Assembly (NCBI GenBank): GCA_964650975.1
Contig: CAZYWA010000252.1
Coordinates: 1-10,525, forward strand
DNA length: 10,525 nucleotides
Reading direction: 5' to 3'
DNA from: CAZYWA01 sp964650975 [NCBI: uncultured bacterium]
GTDB taxonomy: Bacteria > JADJOY01
The notes under the pieces are model-generated. The model was not told the DNA's origin, ran no database searches, and saw only the letters and a program-made list of their open reading frames with translations. The translations under genes and the position numbers were made by a program. This document shows positions 5,905-10,525 of this stretch, one piece after another (positions within the stretch are counted from its first letter, which is position 1; the number at the start of each line of letters is the position of its first letter).

Positions 5905-7349
5905 AGGTTGAAGTTGAACTCGAATCCGAAGTCGTAAACGTTGCCGCGCGCCGTGAGCGGACCGAAGCGCGAGTCGCCGTCGTTGGGCGTGTGCCGATCC
6001 TGGAGCAGGTGGACCTGGAACATCAGGTCGTAGCGGATGCCGAATTTCTCGAGGATCTCGGTTCCGATCCCGAGCCCAGCCGAGATCACGTTCTGGTTGC
6101 TGTCGAGGATGTTCTGGCGGCCATCGAGCGTGCCGGCGCGCTCCGGGCTGGGCTCGAAGTAGTAGCCGAGGCGAACCGTGAGCGCCGTGAGGGTGGTCGC
6201 GGGCAGCCCCATGTCCGCGTCCATCGGGAAGGTGTACTCGCCCCCCATCCGGTAGACGAAGACGTTGTCGAAGGCGGGCTGCGGCGGCCGATCGAGCCAG
6301 TAGTGGAAGGCGCTCCACTGCTTCTCGGTGATGTCGAACCCGATGAGCAGCTTCTCCATGGGCGTCAGCCCGAAGCCGAGCGTGAACTGCTCGGGCGCGA
6401 AGCCGCTCGCATTGACCACCTGCGCGTCGAGGCCAGGCAGGGGATGGAAGATTCCGTCCGAGCCGATGCTGCCGTAGATCAAATGGGTAGGCCCGGTCCC
6501 GAAGACGTTCTTGATCTGGCCGCGGTAGGAAAATCCGACGGTCAGCAAATGGTCGAGGTCCAGGAACGTCGGCCGGATCAGCACCCCGGCGATCGGCGAG
6601 ATCAGGACCCGTCCGGTCTGCTCGATGCCGAGGTCGACCGGCGCGCCCTCTCCGTTGAGGGTCACCTTGGTGGTGTTCGATTGAAGGCTGTTGATGGTGG
6701 GGAGGATCCCCGCGCCCACGGCCAGCCAGTCGTCGAACGAGTACGCCATCGAAAGTGCGAGCGAGAGCACGTCGGGGCGAGTATCGAAGCGGTAGAAGTA
6801 GGGCTGGCCGATGTCCGGGAAGGTCGAGAACGTGTTGAGGTCGGGGAGTGCCAGCAACACCGCGGCGCCGAAGGTGAGTGGTTTGAGCCACGGCAGCTTG
6901 GCGTTGACCGCGTCGTAGTCGAGGTCCGAGATGGTGTCGATCGTCACCGCCGTCATCGACGGTGAATCGAAGTTGACGTGCAGCGGCACTTGCGTGCCCG
7001 CCGGCGGAACCGGATCGGTGATCCCGATCGACGGGCAAGCGCCGGAGCGCGCGATCTTGCAGACGCTCGTGTAGCTGGTCTCGGGCTTCGCGTAGCGGAT
7101 GCCGATCGAGGTCTGGACCTGCGCCCAGGCGAGCCCGGCCGGGTTGTAGTAGGCGGCCGACGGATCGTCGGCGATGCCCGTGAACGCCTGGCCCATCGCG
7201 GTGCTGCGCGCGCCGGCGCCGTACTCGTCGAACGGGATGCCGGTCTGGGCCCGGGCGGGACGCGATCCCGCCGCGGTCAGGAGGACCAGCGCCGCGGCGA
7301 AGAAGCGCACGCCGAGGAAGCGCGGCTGGCTGCGATCCTCACCAGTCAA
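5901..7349 (-). CDS. OmpP1/FadL-family outer-membrane channel, copy 1
   Basis: This 482-residue protein is a FadL-type beta-barrel for hydrophobic compounds such as long-chain fatty acids or hydrocarbons. A Sec signal (about 11-34) ends PARA before QTG. The N-terminal hatch region has GARSTAMGQAFTGIADDPSA and AYYNPAGLA, matching the family's conserved NPAG segment. The C-terminus carries LDSNQNVISAGLGIGT and HLLQDRH, also found in the adjacent copy, and ends NFNL rather than with an aromatic residue. Two cysteines close together (97 and 105) may form a small disulfide loop. The TTG start at 7349 overlaps the end of the upstream FadL gene by 11 bases and is supported by GGAGG 6 bases upstream; a GTG at 7310 is an alternative but lacks a ribosome binding site. 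It is the middle gene of a three-gene operon. Confidence 0.9.
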   Translation of the reverse strand: MTGEDRSQPRFLGVRFFAAALVLLTAAGSRPARAQTGIPFDEYGAGARSTAMGQAFTGIADDPSAAYYNPAGLAWAQVQTSIGIRYAKPETSYTSVCKIARSGACPSIGITDPVPPAGTQVPLHVNFDSPSMTAVTIDTISDLDYDAVNAKLPWLKPLTFGAAVLLALPDLNTFSTFPDIGQPYFYRFDTRPDVLSLALSMAYSFDDWLAVGAGILPTINSLQSNTTKVTLNGEGAPVDLGIEQTGRVLISPIAGVLIRPTFLDLDHLLTVGFSYRGQIKNVFGTGPTHLIYGSIGSDGIFHPLPGLDAQVVNASGFAPEQFTLGFGLTPMEKLLIGFDITEKQWSAFHYWLDRPPQPAFDNVFVYRMGGEYTFPMDADMGLPATTLTALTVRLGYYFEPSPERAGTLDGRQNILDSNQNVISAGLGIGTEILEKFGIRYDLMFQVHLLQDRHTPNDGDSRFGPLTARGNVYDFGFEFNFNL

Positions 7350-8793
7350 CGTTCCCCTCCATGCCGAAGCTCCACACGTCGCCGCTCATCTCGTAGGGGC
7401 CGTGCTCGGGATCGTCGTGGTTGGTCCGCTGGCGGTCCTGAAGGAGGTGGTACTGGTAGAAGAGATCGATCCGGAAGTTGGCGGCGTCGACGAAGCGGGT
7501 GCCGATGCCGATGCCGCCCGCGATCACGTGCTGGTTCGAGTCGAGCACGTTGGTCCGGCCGCTGAGCTTGGGATTCGGCGTGGGCTCGAAGGTGTAGCCG
7601 GCGCGCAGGTCGATCTCGCGCAGTGCCAGGATGTCGTTCTCCACCACCCACGGAATCCGGTACTCGCCGCCGATTCGAGGCACGAAGGTGTCCTGGAACG
7701 GCGGATCGGGCTTGGTCTTCTGGAACAGGCGGAACTCGGTCCAGAGCTTGTAAGTGCCGTCGAGGTCGACGGTGAGCTGATCGGTCGGGTGGATTCCCAG
7801 TCCCGCGCTGTACATCTGCGGCGAGAACCCGATGAAGTTGATGATCGGGATCGACGGCGGCGGCTGTCCGGGCTTCGGGATGATCGGCACGAACACGCCG
7901 GTGACGGGATCGCGATAGCCGAACGACGTGGTCTCCGGCCCCGTGCCGAAGTTGTTGCCGATCTCGTCACGCCACGAGAGGCCGAGCGTGGTGTCGGCCG
8001 CCAGGAAGGCCGTCGGGATGCGAAACAGCACCCCCGCGACCGGGCTCAGCTCGACCGGCAGGCGCTGCTGCAGCGAGAGATCGAGACCCTTGGTCGGGTC
8101 GGGCTGCGGGAACGTGCCGCACTGGGGCGGCGGGTTCTGGATGATCGCGCACACCAGCTCGGGCAGACGCACGTTCGCCGCGGTGGTCTGGAAGCTCGAC
8201 ACCGTGGTCATCACCCCGGCTCCGAGCGACATCCAGTCGAAGAGCCGCCAGCCCGCCGAGATCGCGATCGACAGCACGTCAGGACGGGTGTCGTAGCGGA
8301 AGAAATACGGGGTCGTGTCGTCCGCGTAGCTCTTGAAGCTGTTGATCTCGGGCAGGCTCAGGAACACGGCTCCGCCCCAGTGCAGCGCCTCGAGCCACGG
8401 GAATTCTTCGATCAGGCTCTTCGGCGCGAGGTGGCTGGTCTTGCCGACCGAGAGCCCGCGGGTGGGGGGGATGTCGAAGTGGACGTCCTCTTCCTTGGGA
8501 TCGACGTAGTCGAGGTCGAGCCTTGGCTTCGCGTAATGCCAGCCGATGTAGGTCTGGTCGGGCGCGAAGCCGAGCCCGCCCGGGTTGTAGTAAGCCGCCC
8601 CCGGGTCGTCGGCGAGGCCGGTGAAGGCCTGGCCCATGGCGCCGGTGCGCGCCGAGGTGGCGAACTCGTTGAAGAACGGGCCGGTCTGCGCGGACGCGGA
8701 CCGCGCGCCACCCAGCACCAGCGCGGAGGCCAGCGCGAGCCAAACACCAACAGGCGAAACCGCGGTTCTCGCCAGCCGCAAGAGGTCGCTCAT
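7339..8793 (-). CDS. OmpP1/FadL-family outer-membrane channel, copy 2
   Basis: This 484-residue protein is a close tandem paralogue of the downstream channel. The signal peptide ends RSASA (cleavage near 35), and the mature protein starts QTGPFFNEF. MGQAFTGLADDPGAAYYNPG (53-72) is the FadL hatch signature. The C-terminal block LDSNQHVIAGGIGIGTRF and YHLLQDRQ matches the other copy, and the chain ends in Trp, as usual for outer-membrane barrels. Cys215 and Cys225 sit in a proline-rich loop and may pair; this loop is not at the same place as the cysteine pair of the other copy. It is the first gene of the operon, with an ATG start at 8793 and a strong-looking promoter at 8860-8888. No clear Shine-Dalgarno sequence precedes this ATG. 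The likely role is uptake of a hydrophobic substrate across the outer membrane. Confidence 0.91.
   Translation of the reverse strand: MSDLLRLARTAVSPVGVWLALASALVLGGARSASAQTGPFFNEFATSARTGAMGQAFTGLADDPGAAYYNPGGLGFAPDQTYIGWHYAKPRLDLDYVDPKEEDVHFDIPPTRGLSVGKTSHLAPKSLIEEFPWLEALHWGGAVFLSLPEINSFKSYADDTTPYFFRYDTRPDVLSIAISAGWRLFDWMSLGAGVMTTVSSFQTTAANVRLPELVCAIIQNPPPQCGTFPQPDPTKGLDLSLQQRLPVELSPVAGVLFRIPTAFLAADTTLGLSWRDEIGNNFGTGPETTSFGYRDPVTGVFVPIIPKPGQPPPSIPIINFIGFSPQMYSAGLGIHPTDQLTVDLDGTYKLWTEFRLFQKTKPDPPFQDTFVPRIGGEYRIPWVVENDILALREIDLRAGYTFEPTPNPKLSGRTNVLDSNQHVIAGGIGIGTRFVDAANFRIDLFYQYHLLQDRQRTNHDDPEHGPYEMSGDVWSFGMEGNVDW
7356..7360 (-). promoter_or_regulatory. Ribosome binding site inside the upstream FadL gene that fixes the TTG start
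   Basis: On the minus strand GGAGG (plus-strand CCTCC at 7356-7360) lies 6 bases before the TTG at 7349. It is embedded in the last codons of the upstream FadL gene, so the downstream copy is probably translated by ribosomes finishing the first one or re-entering there. Confidence 0.7.
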
Positions 8794-8859
8794 CCGGGCG
8801 TCGGAACGTTCGAGATCTCGCGCTGCAATGCTCGCCCGAGATAGCGCGGCGCGCGCGCC

Positions 8860-8888
8860 CTTATAGCAATCGTGAGATGGGATGTCAC
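8860..8888 (-). promoter_or_regulatory. Sigma-70-like promoter of the FadL-FadL-dehydrogenase operon
   Basis: On the minus strand GTGACA (plus 8883-8888) and TATAAG (plus 8860-8865) are separated by exactly 17 bases. Each matches consensus at 5 of 6 positions, by far the best promoter in the window. Transcription would begin near 8853 and leave a leader of about 60 bases before the ATG at 8793. The -35 element is only 17 bases past the Kup stop and overlaps the inverted repeat at 8884-8899, so a bound regulator could block it. Confidence 0.65.
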
Positions 8889-8899
8889 GCAGCCGTGAC
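8884..8899. promoter_or_regulatory. Inverted repeat overlapping the -35 element, candidate operator or Kup terminator stem
   Basis: GTCACG at 8884-8889 and CGTGAC at 8894-8899 are perfect inverted repeats around CAGC. The left arm covers most of the -35 hexamer of the FadL operon promoter, and the repeat lies 5 bases beyond the Kup stop codon. It could be a repressor site or the stem that ends the Kup message; the sequence alone cannot separate these. Confidence 0.45.
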
Positions 8900-8904
8900 G
8901 ATGC

Positions 8905-10525
8905 TCAGATCTCGATCTGCAGCCCGAGCTCGATGACCCGTCCCGGCGGCAGCCCGAAGTAGTCGGACGGCGGGCGCGAGTTCCGGGAGATCACCGCGAA
9001 CAGCTCCTTCCGCCACCGGGACATCTTGCTGGTTCCGGTGGGCCGCAGGGTTTCGCGGCTCAGGAAGAACGTGGTGAGCATCGGGTCGGTGTGCAGGCCG
9101 AGCTCTTCGGCGCGCGTGAGGATCTCCGGCACGTCCGGCGTCTCCATGAAGCCGTAACGGGCGATCAATCGGAAGAAGCCCTCGCCGAGCGCCCGCAGCT
9201 CCAGGCGCTCGCCACCCTCCACCTTCGGCACGTCCTCGACCTGGATCGTGAGCAGCACCACTTGCTGATGCAGCACCTGGTTGTGCTTCAAGTGATGGAG
9301 CAGGGACGGCGGCGTGCCCGAGCTCAGCGACGAGAGGAACACCGCGGTGCCGCGCACCCGCACGATCTGGTCGCGGTGAATCTCGGCCAGCAGCAGGTCG
9401 AGAGGCAGCAGCCCCTCGCTGATCTTCTTGCCGAGCTCGGCGCGCCCCTCCTTCCACGCCGTCATGGCCAGGAGCAGGAGTGCCGCGATCAGGATCGGCA
9501 CCCAGCCGCCGTCGATCACCTTGAGCAGGTTCGAGCCGAAATAGGTGAGGTCGAAGGTCAGGAACACGACCACCGGCGGCACCGCCTTCCACAGCGACCA
9601 TCCCCAGTTGCGCGTCACCACCACGAAGTAGAGGACCGACGTGATCGACATGGTGGCGGTCACGGCGATGCCGTAGGCCGCCGCGAGCCGGCTCGACTCC
9701 TTGAACACCAGCACCAGTGTGACGCACGCGACCGCGAGCGCGCCGTTGACAGCGGGTATGTAGATCTGGCCGCGCATCTTCCGCGAGGTGTGGACGATCT
9801 GGAGCCGCGGGCAATAGCCGAGCTGGATTGCCTGCTGGGTGAGCGAGAAGGCGCCGGTGATCAGGGCCTGGGACGCGATCACCGTGGCCACCGTCGAGAG
9901 GGCCACGACCGGGAGCAGCAGCATCGGAGGCACCAGCGCGTAGAACGGATTGCTGGCCGCGGAGCCGTGATCGAGCAGCAGGGCGCCCTGCCCGAAATAG
10001 TTGAGCACGAGCGCCGGGAAGACCATGGACCACCAGCTCAGCTCGATGGGCTTGCGCCCGAAGTGCCCCAGATCCGCGTACAGCGCCTCCCCCCCGGTGA
10101 TGCACAGCACCACCGAGCTCAGCACCACGAAGCCGTGGATCCGGTGGACCTCGAAGAACCTCAGGGCATGGATGGGATTGAGAGCGCTGAGCACGCGGGG
10201 ATGGTTGGCGATGCCTCGCAGGCCCAAGAGCGAGAGGCTCAGGAACCAGACGCACATCACCGGACCGAAGATCTGTCCGATGCCCGCGGTTCCGCGGCGC
10301 TGCGTGGTGAAGAGGCCGATGAGGATGAGGCAGGTGAGGGCGACGGTCGCCTGATCCGGCACCGAGTGCGCAACCTGGATGCCCTCGACCGCCGAGAGCA
10401 CCGAGATCGCCGGCGTGATCATGCCGTCCCCGTAGAGCAGCGCCGCGCCCAGGAGTGCCGCCATCACGGCGACACGGGTCGCGCGGTCCGACACCCGCTC
10501 GCGGGCACCGGGCACCAGCGCCAGC
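8905..10525 (-). CDS. kup: Kup-family potassium transporter, N-terminus beyond the right edge
   Basis: The visible 539 residues cover most of a Kup/HAK/KT potassium uptake protein of the inner membrane, normally about 620-660 residues with 12 membrane segments and a cytoplasmic C-terminal domain. The signature YGDGMITPAISVLSAVEG starts at visible residue 31. GGEALYADLGHFGR (about 144-157), SLTQQAIQLGYCPRLQI and GQIYIPAVNG follow in family order. The C-terminal domain has GTAVFLSS, LLHHLKHNQVLHQQVV, YGFMETPDVP and a final VIELGLQIEI. Roughly the first hundred residues, including the first membrane segments, lie outside the window. No frameshift or internal stop is seen, so the gene is probably intact. 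Its function is K+ uptake, proton-coupled in the characterised E. coli protein. It is on the same strand as the FadL operon but is separated from it by that operon's own promoter. Confidence 0.97.
   Translation of the reverse strand, partial: LALVPGARERVSDRATRVAVMAALLGAALLYGDGMITPAISVLSAVEGIQVAHSVPDQATVALTCLILIGLFTTQRRGTAGIGQIFGPVMCVWFLSLSLLGLRGIANHPRVLSALNPIHALRFFEVHRIHGFVVLSSVVLCITGGEALYADLGHFGRKPIELSWWSMVFPALVLNYFGQGALLLDHGSAASNPFYALVPPMLLLPVVALSTVATVIASQALITGAFSLTQQAIQLGYCPRLQIVHTSRKMRGQIYIPAVNGALAVACVTLVLVFKESSRLAAAYGIAVTATMSITSVLYFVVVTRNWGWSLWKAVPPVVVFLTFDLTYFGSNLLKVIDGGWVPILIAALLLLAMTAWKEGRAELGKKISEGLLPLDLLLAEIHRDQIVRVRGTAVFLSSLSSGTPPSLLHHLKHNQVLHQQVVLLTIQVEDVPKVEGGERLELRALGEGFFRLIARYGFMETPDVPEILTRAEELGLHTDPMLTTFFLSRETLRPTGTSKMSRWRKELFAVISRNSRPPSDYFGLPPGRVIELGLQIEI

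Noticed and set aside
5781-6965. 394-codon plus-strand open frame antisense to the first FadL gene
   Set aside because: Composition mirrors the opposite strand's coding sequence, and there is no recognisable domain or ribosome binding site. Rejected as a shadow.
5905-7038. Long minus-strand open frame upstream of the dehydrogenase that would extend it to 789 residues
   Set aside because: It lies within the FadL gene on the same strand in another frame and is rich in Arg, His and Pro without motifs. The lipoprotein signal and the GTGA overlap place the true start at 5904.
7174-8844. 556-codon plus-strand open frame antisense to the second FadL gene
   Set aside because: The translation is Arg/Glu/Val-rich with no domain, and the minus strand encodes a clear signal peptide and FadL signatures. 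This is the usual high-GC antisense shadow.
8811-8859. Small palindromes CGAGATCTCG (8811-8820) and GGCGCGCGCGCC (8848-8859) in the FadL operon leader
   Set aside because: Short GC-type palindromes are common by chance in this base composition; no riboswitch-like or other ordered structure could be built around them.
8885-10255. 456-codon minus-strand open frame overlapping Kup in another frame
   Set aside because: The Kup frame carries all family signatures in order; the alternative is Arg/Ala/Gly-rich without motifs.

Overview
The window is GC-rich, densely packed bacterial chromosome with frequent GTG and TTG starts. It holds nine protein-coding genes: eight complete, and one running off the right edge. 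I see no RNA gene, CRISPR array, transposase, integrase or phage gene. The two-domain PilZ protein with a Myxococcus-type second domain, the outer-membrane FadL proteins and the many acyl-CoA-type enzymes suggest an uncultured deltaproteobacterium-like Gram-negative (Myxococcota or Binatota/Desulfobacterota-like). That placement is inference only, as there is no phylogenetic marker here.

Layout from left to right. 150-1635 (+): a crotonase-family protein lacking both catalytic glutamates, followed 4 bases later by a cytoplasmic sulfite-oxidase-like molybdopterin protein. 1636-1776: an intergenic stretch with three clear hairpins and one weak one. 1777-2604 (-): a tandem PilZ-domain protein converging on the previous pair. 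2605-2906: the largest gap (302 bases), a divergent control region with a perfect 18-bp palindrome and three copies of AACCGCC. 2907-4656 (+): a short-chain dehydrogenase of the hydroxyacyl-CoA (MFE-2-like) type, then an amidohydrolase-2 family protein that has lost the N-terminal HxH metal motif. 4669-8793 (-): a three-gene operon read right to left, with two tandem FadL-type outer-membrane channels and a lipoprotein PQQ-type sugar/aldose dehydrogenase. The genes overlap by 11 and 4 bases, and a good sigma-70-like promoter lies at 8860-8888. 8905 to the right edge (-): a Kup potassium transporter without its N-terminus.

How the genes may work together. The three-gene minus-strand operon looks like an envelope module: two hydrophobic-substrate channels plus a lipid-anchored periplasmic-facing oxidoreductase. 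The plus-strand genes are soluble catabolic-type enzymes (crotonase, SDR, amidohydrolase fold, molybdoenzyme), which fits uptake and breakdown of hydrophobic carbon compounds, but no substrate can be read from the sequence. Nothing here is clearly a new defence or mobile system. The most unusual items are the two catalytically atypical enzymes, the coupled FadL-FadL-dehydrogenase operon, the palindrome in the divergent promoter region, and a hairpin between convergent genes whose arms contain both stop codons.
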